DNA of 64,000 bases from CAMYMQ01 sp963730305 (GCA_963730305.1 CAVSRB010000003.1:124001-188000); one strand, 5' to 3'; shown: positions 19,471 to 28,803, counted from the stretch's first letter. Made by a program: numbers and translations. The notes: generated by a model not told the origin, from the letters alone.

Positions 19471-21018
19471 CTACTCCCACTCGATCGTGCCCGGCGGCTT
19501 GCTCGTCACGTCGTAGACCACCCGGTTGATGCCGCGGACCTCGTTGACGATGCGGCTGGCGACGCGGGCCAGGAAGTCGTGGTCGAAGGTGTACCAGTCG
19601 GCGGTCATGCCGTCGGTGGAGGTCACCGCGCGCAGCGCGCAGACGTTGTCGTAGGTCCGCTCGTCGCCCATCACGCCCACGGTGCGCACCGGCAGCAGCA
19701 CGGCGAAGGCCTGCCAGATGTCGTCGTAGAGGCCGGCGGCGCGGATCTCCTCCAGGTAGATGGCGTCGGCCTTGCGCAGCACGTCGAGCTGGTCGCGCTC
19801 GATCGCGCCGGGCACGCGGATCGCCAGGCCCGGTCCGGGGAACGGGTGGCGGCGGATGAAGTCCTCGGGCAGGCCGAGCTCGCGGCCGAGCGCGCGGACC
19901 TCGTCCTTGAACAGCTCGCGGACCGGCTCGACCAGCTTCATGTCCATGCGCTCGGGCAGGCCGCCGACATTGTGGTGCGACTTGATGGTCGCGCTGGGCC
20001 CGCCGTAGGCCGAGACCGATTCGATCACGTCGGGATAGAGCGTGCCCTGGGCCAGGAACTTGGCGCCGCCGATCTTGCCCGCCTCCTCCTCGAACACGTC
20101 GATGAACAGGCCGCCGATGATCTTGCGCTTGCGCTCGGGATCGTCGACCCCGGCGAGCTGGCCGAGGAACAGGTCCGAGGCGTCGCGATGGACCAGCGGG
20201 ATGTTGTAGTGGTTGCGGAACAGCTCGACGACCTGCTCGGCCTCACCCAGCCTGAGCAGGCCGTGGTCGACGAAGATGCAGGTGAGCTGGTCGCCGATCG
20301 CCTCGTGCAGCAGCACGGCGACCACCGAGGAATCGACCCCGCCCGACAGGCCGCAGATCACCCGCTCGGAACCGACCTGCTCGCGCACGGCCTCGATCGC
20401 CTGCTCGCGGAACGCCGCCATCGACCAGTCGCCGGTGCAGCCGGCGACGTCGTGGGTGAACGCCCGCAGCAGCCGGGCGCCGTCGGGGGTGTGGACCACC
20501 TCGGGATGGAACTGGACGCCGTAGAAGCCGCGCTCGTCGTCGGCGATCGCCGCGAAGGGCGCACCCTCGCTGGTCGCCACCGTGCGGAAGCCGTCGGGCA
20601 GCGCGATCACCCGGTCGCCGTGGCTCATCCAGACCAGGTGCCGCTCCTCGGGGTGCCAGACGCCCTCGAACAGGCCGCAGCGGTCGACCACGTCGACCTC
20701 GGCGCGGCCGAACTCCCGGTGGTCCGACGATTCGACCTGGCCGCCCAGCGCCGCGCACATCGCCTGCTCGCCGTAGCAGATGCCGAGCACCGGCACGTCG
20801 AGCTCGAACACCACCTGGGCGGCGCGCGGCGTGCCCATCTGGGTCACCGAGGCCGGGCCGCCGGACAGGATGATCGCCCGGGCGCCGAAGTCGCGGATGC
20901 GGTCGTGCTCGACGTTGAACGGCAGGATCTCGCAATAGACCCCGCTCTCCCGGACGCGGCGGGCGATCAGCTGCGTGGTCTGCGCGCCGAAGTCGAGGAT
21001 CAGGACTCGGTCACTCAT
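19471..21018 (-). CDS. guaA: GMP synthase (glutamine-hydrolysing)
   Basis: Converts XMP to GMP with glutamine and ATP. 515 residues, complete. Class I glutaminase: nucleophile in VLGICYGEQAM near residue 82 and the His/Glu of GVQFHPEVVHT near residue 175. PP-loop ATP site GLSGGVDSSV near residue 230. C-terminal XMP-binding dimerisation domain ending TSKPPGTIEWE. Its ATG overlaps the GNAT gene stop (ATGA), so it is the last gene of a guaB-rsmB-GNAT-guaA series. Confidence 0.98.
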   Translation of the reverse strand: MSDRVLILDFGAQTTQLIARRVRESGVYCEILPFNVEHDRIRDFGARAIILSGGPASVTQMGTPRAAQVVFELDVPVLGICYGEQAMCAALGGQVESSDHREFGRAEVDVVDRCGLFEGVWHPEERHLVWMSHGDRVIALPDGFRTVATSEGAPFAAIADDERGFYGVQFHPEVVHTPDGARLLRAFTHDVAGCTGDWSMAAFREQAIEAVREQVGSERVICGLSGGVDSSVVAVLLHEAIGDQLTCIFVDHGLLRLGEAEQVVELFRNHYNIPLVHRDASDLFLGQLAGVDDPERKRKIIGGLFIDVFEEEAGKIGGAKFLAQGTLYPDVIESVSAYGGPSATIKSHHNVGGLPERMDMKLVEPVRELFKDEVRALGRELGLPEDFIRRHPFPGPGLAIRVPGAIERDQLDVLRKADAIYLEEIRAAGLYDDIWQAFAVLLPVRTVGVMGDERTYDNVCALRAVTSTDGMTADWYTFDHDFLARVASRIVNEVRGINRVVYDVTSKPPGTIEWE

Positions 21019-21587
21019 TCTGCGGAATGGTCCTTTCCGAACGGACCGTCGGGGGCCAGCGCCGCATCGAGGTCGTCCCAGCGGTAGCCGATCTCGGGCA
21101 GCTCGGTGCCCCACAGCTTCTCGACCCGCTCGACGGTCCGGCGCCCGCCGACCGCCTCGTAGAAGAAGCGCGACGGGTTGGCGGCGAGCACCCAGACGAT
21201 GGCGCTGGTGCGGCCCTCGCCGGCGAGCGCGCGCAAGAGCGCGGCGAGCAGCGACCGGCCGACGTCGCGGCCGTGCCAGTCGGGGTCGACGTAGAGGGTA
21301 TAGACCTCGCCGACCTCGTCCCCCGCCCCGCGGGCGGGACCGGCGCTGCCGACGGCGATGATGCGCTCCCGGTCGGCCTCGGCGACCATCACGATACCGC
21401 CCTTGTCGCGCGCGATCTGGCGGTGCCAGTTGGCCGCCTGCGTCACCTCCGACATGCCGACCAGCACCCGGTCGGGCACGACCCCGGCATAGGTCGAGCG
21501 CCACGTCTTGACGTAGACGCGGCCGATCGCCGGCGCGTCGGAAATGCGCGCCTTGCGGATCAGGATGCTCGCGATTTCAGCGCTCAC
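21015..21587 (-). CDS. GNAT family N-acetyltransferase
   Basis: 190 residues. N-terminal LIRKARISDAPAIGRVYVKTW is a typical GNAT start, and the acetyl-CoA region YTLYVDPDWHGRDVGRSLL is near residues 97-115. The substrate is unknown. The GTG start at 21587 overlaps the rsmB stop (GTGA), and its own stop overlaps guaA. Such tight coupling between rsmB and guaA suggests co-expression, but I cannot tell whether the target is a protein, an amino acid or an antibiotic-like amine. Confidence 0.85.
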   Translation of the reverse strand: MSAEIASILIRKARISDAPAIGRVYVKTWRSTYAGVVPDRVLVGMSEVTQAANWHRQIARDKGGIVMVAEADRERIIAVGSAGPARGAGDEVGEVYTLYVDPDWHGRDVGRSLLAALLRALAGEGRTSAIVWVLAANPSRFFYEAVGGRRTVERVEKLWGTELPEIGYRWDDLDAALAPDGPFGKDHSAE

Positions 21588-22891
21588 GAAACACGCTCCA
21601 GGATGGCGACGAAGAAGCCGTCGGTGTCGGTTCGTCGCGGAGAGACGACCAGGCAGTCGCCCGTGGCGGGACATTTCCCTTTTAACACGCCGGGCCAAAC
21701 CGATGCGACAGGAAGGATGCGAAAATCGTCGCCGCGCGCGTCCAGGAAGGAGTCGATCTGGCCTTCGTTCTCCGCCGGCAGCAGCGAACAGGTGACGTAG
21801 ACCAGCCGCCCGCCCGGCGCGACCCGGTCCGCGCCCTGGCGCAACAGCGCCGCCTGTTGCTCGACATAGGCGGCCAGCCGCTCGGGAGTCAGCCGCCACG
21901 GCGCTTCCGGATGGCGCCGCCACGCGCCGCTGCCGCTGCACGGCACGTCGGCGAGCACCCGGTCGAACGCGGGCGCCATGGCGGGCTCGGGGACTGTTGC
22001 ATCCACCACCGCCGGCGCGGTCTCGACGATCGTGATTCCCGCCCGCGCGGCGCGCTTCTCCAGGGTGCGCAGGCGGCCGGCGTCGACGTCGCGCGCCTCG
22101 ATCCGGCCGTCGTTGGCCATCGCCGCCGCCAGGGCCAGGGTCTTGCCGCCGGCGCCGGCGCAGAGGTCGAGCACAGCCATACCGGGTCGGGCATCGACCA
22201 GCGCGGCGGCGACCTGCGAGCCCTCGTCCTGCACCTCGACCAGGCCGTCGCGGAACGCCTGCAGGGTCCCCAGCGGCGTGCGTTCGGCGAGCCGCAGGCC
22301 CCACGCCGACCACGGCGTCGGCGCGGCCGGCACGCCCGCCCCGGCCAGCGCGGCCTGGGCCTCGGTCACCGACGCCTTGAGCCCGTTGACCCGCAGGTCG
22401 ACCGGCGCCGGCCGGGCCAGCGCCGCCAGCTCGGCCCCCGCGTCGTCGCCATAGGCGGCCGCGAACCGGTCGGCCAGCCAGTCCGGAACGTTGCCGACCA
22501 CGGCCAGCGGCTCATGCGTCGTCGCCGGCTCCGCCAGCCGGTCGAGCAGCGCCGCCTCGTCGGCGGTCAACGGCGCCGGGGCGTAGGTGCCGCCGTCGCA
22601 AGCGGCCTCGATCTCGGCCCGGTCCCAGCCGAGCAGCAGGCGGGCGGCGGCGATCGCCTGGTCGCGCGGCCCCAGCGGCGCGCCGGCGCGCCAGTCCAGC
22701 CGGGCGCGGTTGCGCAGGATGTCGAAGACCAGTCCGCCGATGAAGCGCCGGTCGCCGCCGCCGATATAGCGGCGGCCCCGGAAATAGCCCGAGGCGGCGA
22801 CGTCGGCCGGGGTGTCGTCCTTGCCGTCGGCAGGCGCTTCGATCCGATCGAGCAGGTCGATCACGGCCTGGAGCCGGCCCCCGGCCCTCAT
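21584..22891 (-). CDS. rsmB: RsmB-type RNA (cytosine-C5) methyltransferase
   Basis: SAM-dependent methyltransferase of the Fmu/RsmB group (16S rRNA m5C967 in E. coli). 435 residues. The N-terminal NusB-like domain (about 1-130) is followed by the catalytic domain with VLDLCAGAGGKTLALAA near residue 238, the motif IV DVPCSGSGAWRRHP (catalytic cysteine context) and VTCSLLPAENEGQID with the second cysteine. The assignment to exactly m5C967 is by family resemblance. It lies 90 bp after guaB and overlaps the GNAT gene. Confidence 0.9.
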   Translation of the reverse strand: MRAGGRLQAVIDLLDRIEAPADGKDDTPADVAASGYFRGRRYIGGGDRRFIGGLVFDILRNRARLDWRAGAPLGPRDQAIAAARLLLGWDRAEIEAACDGGTYAPAPLTADEAALLDRLAEPATTHEPLAVVGNVPDWLADRFAAAYGDDAGAELAALARPAPVDLRVNGLKASVTEAQAALAGAGVPAAPTPWSAWGLRLAERTPLGTLQAFRDGLVEVQDEGSQVAAALVDARPGMAVLDLCAGAGGKTLALAAAMANDGRIEARDVDAGRLRTLEKRAARAGITIVETAPAVVDATVPEPAMAPAFDRVLADVPCSGSGAWRRHPEAPWRLTPERLAAYVEQQAALLRQGADRVAPGGRLVYVTCSLLPAENEGQIDSFLDARGDDFRILPVASVWPGVLKGKCPATGDCLVVSPRRTDTDGFFVAILERVS

Positions 22892-22981
22892 CGACTACCT
22901 CCGACGATCGCAGCCGCAGCCGTCCCGATCCGTTCCGCACACACCCCGCCGACCGGGGACGGCCGACGGCCGTCCGGGCGG

Positions 22982-24442
22982 CTACATGCGCCGATAATTC
23001 GGCGCCTCCCGGGTGATCGCGACGTCGTGGACATGGCTCTCGCGCAGGCCGGCGGCGGTGACCTTGACGAATTCCGCGTTCTTCTGGAAATCCGGGATCG
23101 TCGCGCTGCCGGTATAGCCCATCGCCGCCCGCAGGCCGCCGACGAGCTGGTGGATGATGGTGCCGATCGGCCCCTTGTAGGGCACCTGGCCCTCGATGCC
23201 CTCGGGCACCAGCTTGAGCGTGTCCGCGACCTCCTGCTGGAAGTAGCGGTCGGCCGAGCCGCGCGCCATCGCGCCGACCGAGCCCATGCCGCGGTAGGAC
23301 TTGTAGGACCGGCCCTCGTAGAGGAACACCTCGCCCGGCGCCTCGTCGGTGCCGGCGAACAGCGAGCCGATCATCGCCACGCTGGCCCCGGCCGCGATCG
23401 CCTTGGCGAAATCGCCCGAATACTTGACCCCGCCGTCGGCGATCGCCGGCACGTCGGCGCGGCGGCAGACCTCGACCGTGTCGAACAGGGCGGTGAGCTG
23501 GGGCACGCCGACCCCGGCGACGATCCGCGTGGTGCAGATCGAGCCCGGCCCGATGCCGACCTTGATCGCGTCGGCGCCGGCATCGATCAGCGCCTGGGCG
23601 CCGTCGGCGGTCGCCACGTTGCCGGCGATGACCTGGCTGCGGTTCGACAGCGTCCGGATCTTCTCGACCGCCTTGACCACGCCCTCGGAATGGCCGTGGG
23701 CGGTGTCGACCACGACGATGTCGACCTCGGCGTCGAACAGGGCCTCGGCGCGGGCGATGCCGTCGGGGCCGACGCCGGTCGCCGCGGCGACGCGCAGCCG
23801 GCCCTTCTCGTCCTTGCAGGCGTTGGGGTGCTGCTGGGCCTTGTCGATGTCCTTGACCGTGACCAGCCCGGTGCAGCGGAAGTCGTCGTCGACGACCAGG
23901 AGCTTCTCGATCCGGTGCTTGTGCAGGAGCCGCTTGGCCTCCTCCGGATCGACGCCCTCCGCGACCGTGATCAGGTTCTCCTGGGTCATCAGCTCGCGGA
24001 CCGGCTGGCGCGGATCGTCGGCGAAGCGGACGTCGCGGTGGGTCAGGATGCCGACCAGCTTCTTCGAGCCGTCCTCGACCACCGGCACGCCGGAGATCTG
24101 GAACTGCTCCATCAGGCCGAGCGCGTCGGCGAGCGTCTTGTCGGGCGCGATCGTGACCGGATCGACGACCATGCCGGCCTCGAACTTCTTGACCCGGCGG
24201 ACCTCGGCGGCCTGCTCCTCGATGGTCATGTTCTTGTGCAGCACGCCCATGCCGCCGGCCTGGGCCATGGCGATCGCGAGCCGGTGCTCGGTGACGGTGT
24301 CCATCGCCGCCGAGAGCAGCGGGATGCCGAGCTCGATCGTGCGGGTCAGGCGGGTCTTGGTCTGGGTCGCGGCAGGCAGAACTTCGGAGCGGGCTGGCTT
24401 GAGGAGGACGTCGTCGAAGGTCAGCGCTTCCGGTATGTTCAT
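22982..24442 (-). CDS. guaB: Inosine-5'-monophosphate dehydrogenase
   Basis: Oxidises IMP to XMP with NAD+, the step before GuaA. 486 residues, complete. The (beta/alpha)8 barrel is interrupted by two CBS domains (about residues 95-215). The catalytic cysteine is in KVGIGPGSICTTRIV near residue 304. The flap contains MGSVGAMARGSADRYFQ. It begins MNIPEALTFDDVLL, as usual. It has a long upstream leader of about 250 bases with a probable promoter at 24697-24724. Confidence 0.98.
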   Translation of the reverse strand: MNIPEALTFDDVLLKPARSEVLPAATQTKTRLTRTIELGIPLLSAAMDTVTEHRLAIAMAQAGGMGVLHKNMTIEEQAAEVRRVKKFEAGMVVDPVTIAPDKTLADALGLMEQFQISGVPVVEDGSKKLVGILTHRDVRFADDPRQPVRELMTQENLITVAEGVDPEEAKRLLHKHRIEKLLVVDDDFRCTGLVTVKDIDKAQQHPNACKDEKGRLRVAAATGVGPDGIARAEALFDAEVDIVVVDTAHGHSEGVVKAVEKIRTLSNRSQVIAGNVATADGAQALIDAGADAIKVGIGPGSICTTRIVAGVGVPQLTALFDTVEVCRRADVPAIADGGVKYSGDFAKAIAAGASVAMIGSLFAGTDEAPGEVFLYEGRSYKSYRGMGSVGAMARGSADRYFQQEVADTLKLVPEGIEGQVPYKGPIGTIIHQLVGGLRAAMGYTGSATIPDFQKNAEFVKVTAAGLRESHVHDVAITREAPNYRRM

Positions 24443-24696
24443 TCCATGCCCCACGTGCGGGATTGGCCGCGGACTATACACAAACACGCTTCGAAGGGAA
24501 GCCGATACGAAACGGCGCGCCCCGAGCCCCGCTGGCAGCCGAAAGGCCGCTTTCGAGTCGGACGGGGCGCGCGGCCAGGTGCCGGCGGCGAGCCTCCCGC
24601 CGAAAGATCGCCGAAGGTTATCATTGGTTATCGAAGGTTATCTTTTTGGGCCCGGAGGGAAGGTGTGGGCGGGGTTGGCGGCGATGCATAGCTAGG

Positions 24697-24724
24697 AATA
24701 TAGTCTAGCAACAGGCAACCGCAA
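24697..24724 (-). promoter_or_regulatory. Probable sigma-70 promoter of guaB
   Basis: On the reverse strand TTGCGG (24724-24719) and TATATT (24702-24697) are 16 bases apart. The predicted leader of about 250 bases includes the direct repeat gaaggttatc (coding-strand complement) at about 24612-24642, next to an A-rich/T-rich stretch. That could be a regulatory site, but it matches no known motif. Confidence 0.5.
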
Positions 24725-24835
24725 GGGCGGGGCCCAGGGATGGCGGGAACGTCTTCGGCAGTGGTCCCCGGCTCTCCGCTCCGCTCCGGCCGGGGCGGTA
24801 GCTTGTTGTTTCCAAATATCAAGAAAGAGAACACC

Positions 24836-24856
24836 ACCCCGGCCTTGAGCCGGGGT
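24836..24856 (-). terminator. Probable terminator downstream of maiA
   Basis: ACCCCGGC (24836-24843) pairs with GCCGGGGT (24849-24856) over a 5-base loop. Read on the minus strand it is followed by a pyrimidine-rich gtgttctctttctt, which fits an imperfect intrinsic terminator for the maiA transcript. It separates that transcript from the guaB promoter. Confidence 0.5.
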
Positions 24857-24901
24857 CTACTGACGACAAGCGCCTCTATGTTCGAGCAACGCTAGTCGCA
24901 A

Positions 24902-25067
24902 ACACCCAGCCGCGCGCTTCGCCATGGGTGCGCACCCCAGATGCGCACCCTCTCCCTGGCGCCATCCCGAAGCGCGCCGTTTCAGGGGACACCCGGCCGC
25001 GCGCCCCGCCATGGGGCTTCGCTTCGCTGCGCCCCTCTCCCGGGGCCAGCCCGGGGCGCGCCGTTTC
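24902..25067. repeat. Two imperfect direct repeats of about 80 bp next to maiA
   Basis: Unit 1 (24902-24983) and unit 2 (24989-25067) both start acaccc.gccgcgcgc, pass through cgccatggg and end gcgcgccgtttc, differing mainly in the middle. Read on the minus strand, both encode a recurring PMAxRAAGC / KRRAxGW pattern in line with the end of maiA, so the repeat may be a dispersed element able to extend open reading frames. No insertion-sequence features are seen. The rest of the guaB-maiA gap (24443-24901) holds only the promoter and terminator described separately. Confidence 0.6.
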
Positions 25068-25071
25068 CGCG

Positions 25072-25713
25072 TTATTCCGCGTCCGGCTGGACCCCCGGCG
25101 CGGCCTTGGCGAACGCCTCCACCTCGTTGCAGGCCGCGTGGATGCGCGCGATGGTCGGGAACTTGCCCATGTCGACGCCGAAGCGGGCGCTGTTGAAGAC
25201 CTGGGGCACCAGGTAGACGTCGGCCATGGTCGGCGCGTCGCCGTGACAGAAGCGGCCGGTGCGGCCGTCGCCGGCCAGCATCGCCTCGATGCCGGTGAAG
25301 CCGAGCTCGACCCAGTGGCGGGCCCAGGCGAAGGAGCCCGCCTCGTCCTGGCCGAACTCGTCGCGGACGTATTTCAGGACCCGCAGGTTGCCGAGCGGAT
25401 GGATGTCGCAGCCGACCGCGGCGGCGATGGCGCGCACCCGCTGGCGGTCGATCGGATCGGCCGGCAGCAGCGGCGGCTCGGGATAGGTCTCCTCCAGCCA
25501 TTCCAGGATCGCCGGCGACTGGACCAGGGCGTCGCCGCCGTCGGTGATCAGGGTCGGCACCTGCTGTTGCGGGTTGAGCTTGACGTAGTCTTCGCCGAAC
25601 TGGTCGCCCTTGCGCAGGTGGATGAAGGACTGCTCGGGCGCCAGCCCCTTGAGGTTGAGCGCGATCCGCAACCGATAGGAGGACGAGGACCGGTAGTAGC
25701 CGTAGAGATGCAT
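25072..25713 (-). CDS. maiA: Maleylacetoacetate isomerase (zeta-class GST)
   Basis: Isomerises maleylacetoacetate to fumarylacetoacetate with glutathione, in tyrosine/phenylalanine breakdown. 213 residues. The zeta-GST N-terminal motif YYRSSSSYRLRIALNLKGL holds the SSCS-like glutathione site, here with serines and no cysteine. NPQQQVPTL and the C-terminal helical domain are normal. With hpd and FAH nearby on the same strand, it completes the lower part of the homogentisate route. A direct-repeat element abuts its stop. Confidence 0.93.
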   Translation of the reverse strand: MHLYGYYRSSSSYRLRIALNLKGLAPEQSFIHLRKGDQFGEDYVKLNPQQQVPTLITDGGDALVQSPAILEWLEETYPEPPLLPADPIDRQRVRAIAAAVGCDIHPLGNLRVLKYVRDEFGQDEAGSFAWARHWVELGFTGIEAMLAGDGRTGRFCHGDAPTMADVYLVPQVFNSARFGVDMGKFPTIARIHAACNEVEAFAKAAPGVQPDAE

Positions 25714-25786
25714 GCCGCCTGCCGTCTTGTGGATTGTCGTTGGCTCCCGTTTAAACCCGCCGGCGCAGCCGCGGTCAACGCACCCC

Positions 25787-26287
25787 CTACTCCTCCCGCA
25801 CGTCCTCGTCGCGCATCGACAGGTAGATCAGCACGATGCCGAAGGCCGAGACGATCATGTGCGACGCCGACTGGCCGTTCCACACCTGCGACCGCCACAT
25901 CGCGAACCACTCGCCGCCGATCGTGATGAAGGCGAAGAAATAGAGCAGCAGCCCCGCGCCGAGGCCGAAGATCGCGGCCGACTTGGCGCTCTGGAAGCCG
26001 ATCACGCCTTCCTTGCGCGCCTGGTAGAGGCGCCACACGCCGATCCAGCAGCCGATCGCCGCGACGATCTGCCAGACGATGATGATCCAGTAGAAGATGT
26101 TGTGCAGCGTATTGCTGTCGATCGCGCGCCAGGACATCGACGGGTCCTTGCCGATCGTCTCCATCTTCATCACGCCCTCGACGAAGGCGAAGTTGACGTC
26201 GTAGGCGGTGAGGTTGCCGAAGGCGACCAGCGTCAGGAACAGCGCGGCGGTGGCGACCAGCTTGATCTTCAGATAACGGGAAATCAT
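25787..26287 (-). CDS. DUF2165 small membrane protein
   Basis: 166 residues with four hydrophobic segments (near residues 7-27, 65-85, 105-130 and 140-160). The pattern MKMETIGKDPSMSWRAI, then HNIFYWIIIVWQ, matches the DUF2165 family of predicted integral membrane proteins. Function unknown. It sits between FAH and maiA on the same strand, so it may be a membrane component, perhaps a transporter-like one, of the aromatic catabolism cluster. That link is inferred from position only. Confidence 0.85.
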   Translation of the reverse strand: MISRYLKIKLVATAALFLTLVAFGNLTAYDVNFAFVEGVMKMETIGKDPSMSWRAIDSNTLHNIFYWIIIVWQIVAAIGCWIGVWRLYQARKEGVIGFQSAKSAAIFGLGAGLLLYFFAFITIGGEWFAMWRSQVWNGQSASHMIVSAFGIVLIYLSMRDEDVREE

Positions 26288-26445
26288 CAGTGCCCCTCGA
26301 AAAGGTCGGACGGTTGCGACCGGATGCTGCGGTATGTGCCGGCACACGGGTTGGCGTCAAGTCTCGACGCGGGTACGGCGGACACGCGCCGGATGTGCGC
26401 CGCACCGCGGATATCACCGATTGGTAACAGCTTTGTTTCAGCGCG

Positions 26446-26516
26446 TCGTTCCCGCGCAGGCGGGAACCCAGGGATGTCGACGGCCGGCTGGACCCCCGCC
26501 TGCGCGGGGGTGACGA
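26446..26516. repeat. Intergenic inverted repeat of two facing hairpins
   Basis: The left arm tcgttcccgc-gcag-gcgggaacccag (26446-26471) and the right arm ctggacccccgcctgcgcgggggtgacga (26488-26516) are mirror images of each other. Each folds into its own 7-bp GC hairpin. This is the well-known layout of a short dispersed palindromic repeat found in many proteobacterial genomes (NNNTTCCCGC...GCGGGAANNN type). It lies between DUF2165 and FAH and probably has no coding role. Confidence 0.75.
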
Positions 26517-26539
26517 TTGCGGAAGCGAGGCGCCCGCCC

Positions 26540-27532
26540 CTACGCCGGCCCGTCGTACTTCACCACCGTCTGGTCGATCGCGCCGAAGATCGACTGGCCG
26601 GCGGCATCGAGCATCTCGATCCGGATCGTGTCGCCGAACTTCATGAAGCCGGTCTTGGGCTCGCCGTGCTCGATCGCCTCGACCGCGCGGATCTCCGCGA
26701 TGCAGGAGAAGCCCTGGGACGAGTCCTTGTTGGAGACGGTGCCGGAGCCGACGATGGTGCCGGCGCGCAGGTCGCGGGTCTTGGCGGCGTGGGCGATGAG
26801 CTGCGGCAGGGTGAAGTTCATGTCGGTGCCGGCGTGGGGGTGGCCGAACTCCTTGCCGTTCCACGTGCTGACGATGGGCAGCGCGATCGTCCCGCCGGTC
26901 CAGGCGTCGCCGAGCTCGTCGGGGGTGACCGCGACCGGCGAGAAGGCGGTCGGCGGCTTGCCGTGGAAGAAGCCGAAGCCCTTGGCCAGCTCCGCCGGGA
27001 TCAGGCCACGCAGGCTGACGTCGTTGACGATCATCAACAACGCGATCGCCTCGGCGCAGCGCTCGGGCGTCGCCGCCATCGGCACGTCCTTGACGATGGC
27101 CGCGATCTCCGCCTCGAAGTCGATGCCGTAGGCCTCGCTCGCCACCGGGATGTCCTCGCGCGGCGCCAGGAAGTGGTCCGAGCCGCCCTGGTACATCAGC
27201 GGGTCCTCGAGGAAGCTCGGCGGCATGGTCGCGCCGCGCGACTTGCGCACCAGGTCGACGTGGTTGAGGTAGGCGCTGGCGTCGGCCCACTGGTAAGCGC
27301 GTGGAAGAGGAGACGCCATATCCGCGGGGTCGAGCGCGAAGGCCTTGGCCTCGTCGCCCTGGTTGAGCAGCCGGTAGATCGCGCGCAGCTCGGGCTCGAG
27401 ATTGTCCCAGTCGTCCAGCGCCGCCTGCAGGGTCGGCGCGATGTCGGGCACCTCGATGGCCTGCGAGAGATCCTTCGAGACCACGACGAGGGTGCCGTCG
27501 CGGCCGCCCTTCTTGAGTGAGCCGAGCTTCAT
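26540..27532 (-). CDS. Fumarylacetoacetate hydrolase family protein
   Basis: 330-residue FAH-domain hydrolase, beginning MKLGSLKKGGRDGTLVVVSK. Metal-binding motif positions are visible in DFEAEIAAIVKDVP and DVSLRGLIP. Also seen are GSGTVSNKDSSQGFSCIAE and KTGFMKFGDTIRIEM. Between hpd and maiA, the likely reaction is cleavage of fumarylacetoacetate to fumarate and acetoacetate. The length matches bacterial FAH-like enzymes that replace the longer eukaryotic-type FahA. Confidence 0.9.
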   Translation of the reverse strand: MKLGSLKKGGRDGTLVVVSKDLSQAIEVPDIAPTLQAALDDWDNLEPELRAIYRLLNQGDEAKAFALDPADMASPLPRAYQWADASAYLNHVDLVRKSRGATMPPSFLEDPLMYQGGSDHFLAPREDIPVASEAYGIDFEAEIAAIVKDVPMAATPERCAEAIALLMIVNDVSLRGLIPAELAKGFGFFHGKPPTAFSPVAVTPDELGDAWTGGTIALPIVSTWNGKEFGHPHAGTDMNFTLPQLIAHAAKTRDLRAGTIVGSGTVSNKDSSQGFSCIAEIRAVEAIEHGEPKTGFMKFGDTIRIEMLDAAGQSIFGAIDQTVVKYDGPA

Positions 27533-27618
27533 TTCTCCTCCCCTTGCGTGTCGCTGTCGGCGGTTGGCCCCAGCATTACGCCGCCGGGGCAGCCGTGTGC
27601 ACCCCCTTTCGGCGGTCG

Positions 27619-28708
27619 CTACCCTTGCAGCACGCCGCGGCGGATCTGGTCGAGCTCGATCGATTCGAACAGGGCCTGGAAGTTGCCCTCGCCGAAGCCC
27701 TCGTCGCCCTTGCGCTGGATCACCTCGAAGAAGATCGGGCCGATCACGTTGTCGGTGAAGATCTGCAGCAGCTTGCCGCCGTCCGGCGTCGGCGCGCCGT
27801 CGATCAGGATGCGCAGCTCCTTGAGCCGCTCCAGCGGTTCGCCGTGGCCCGGCAGCCGCTCCTCGACCTTCTCGTAATAGGTGTCGGGCGTATCCATGAA
27901 GGCGACGCCGTCGGCGCGCAGCGTGTCGATGGTCGCGTAGATGTCGGCGGTGGCCAGCGCGATGTGCTGGATGCCCTCCCCTTTGTAGGCCTTCAGATAC
28001 TCGGCGATCTGCGACTTGTCGTCCGCCAACTCGTTGATCGGGATGCGGATCTTGCCGCACGGGCTGGTCATCGCCCGGCTGCGCAGGCCGGTCAGCTTGC
28101 CCTCGATGTCGAAATACTTGATCTCGCGGAAGTTGAACAAGCCGAGTATAGAACTCGGCCCAGTCGTCCATCCGGCCGTTGTGGACGTTGTGGGTCAAAT
28201 GGTCGATCGCGGTGAAGCCGGCGCCGGCGTGATCGATCGAGCCGTCGATCTCGAAATCGACGTCGTAGATCGAGCCCTTCGGACCGTAGCGGTCGACCAG
28301 ATAGATCAGGCTGCCGCCGATGCCGCGGATCGAGGGGATGTTGAGCTCCATCGGCCCGACCTGGGTCGGCCCCGGCTCGGCGCCGAGGTCGAGCGCGCGG
28401 CGGTAGGCCTTGGCCGCGTCCTCGACCCGGAACGCCATGGCGCAGGCCGACGGCCCGTGCACCCGGGCGAAGGACTGGGCGAAGCTGTCGGGCTCGGCGT
28501 TGAGGATGAAATTGACGTCGCCCTGGCGGTAGAGGGTGACGTCCTTCGACCGGTGCCGGGCGACGGCCCGGAAGCCGAGCCGCTCGAACAGCGCCGCCAG
28601 CGCCTGGGTGTCGGGCGCGGTGTATTCGACGAACTCGAAGCCGTCGGTGCCCATCGGGTTGACCGTGTCGCCCCCGCTGGGCGCGACCGTCTTGCGTGAC
28701 GTTGCCAT
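27619..28708 (-). CDS. hpd: 4-hydroxyphenylpyruvate dioxygenase (one frameshift)
   Basis: Fe(II) enzyme that turns 4-hydroxyphenylpyruvate into homogentisate. Two vicinal-oxygen-chelate domains. Iron ligands are visible: His in AIDHLTHNV, His in GIQHIALAT and Glu in GPIFFEVIQRKG. The frame breaks near 28139, where an extra T (A on the plus strand) separates DWAEFYTRL from FNFREIKYFDIEG. The join restores the family sequence. I start at the ATG at 28708, which has GGAGA six bases before it. An in-frame ATG at 28720 is an alternative. It is divergent from a MarR gene. Confidence 0.94.
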
Positions 28709-28803
28709 GCTGGTCTCCATCGGCCGGCGCCTGGGGCTTTGCCCTGGATTTCGCCCCGTGGGGGTTTTGTCCCCTGGGGGTTCCCTGCGGCGCGCGGACC
28801 GTC

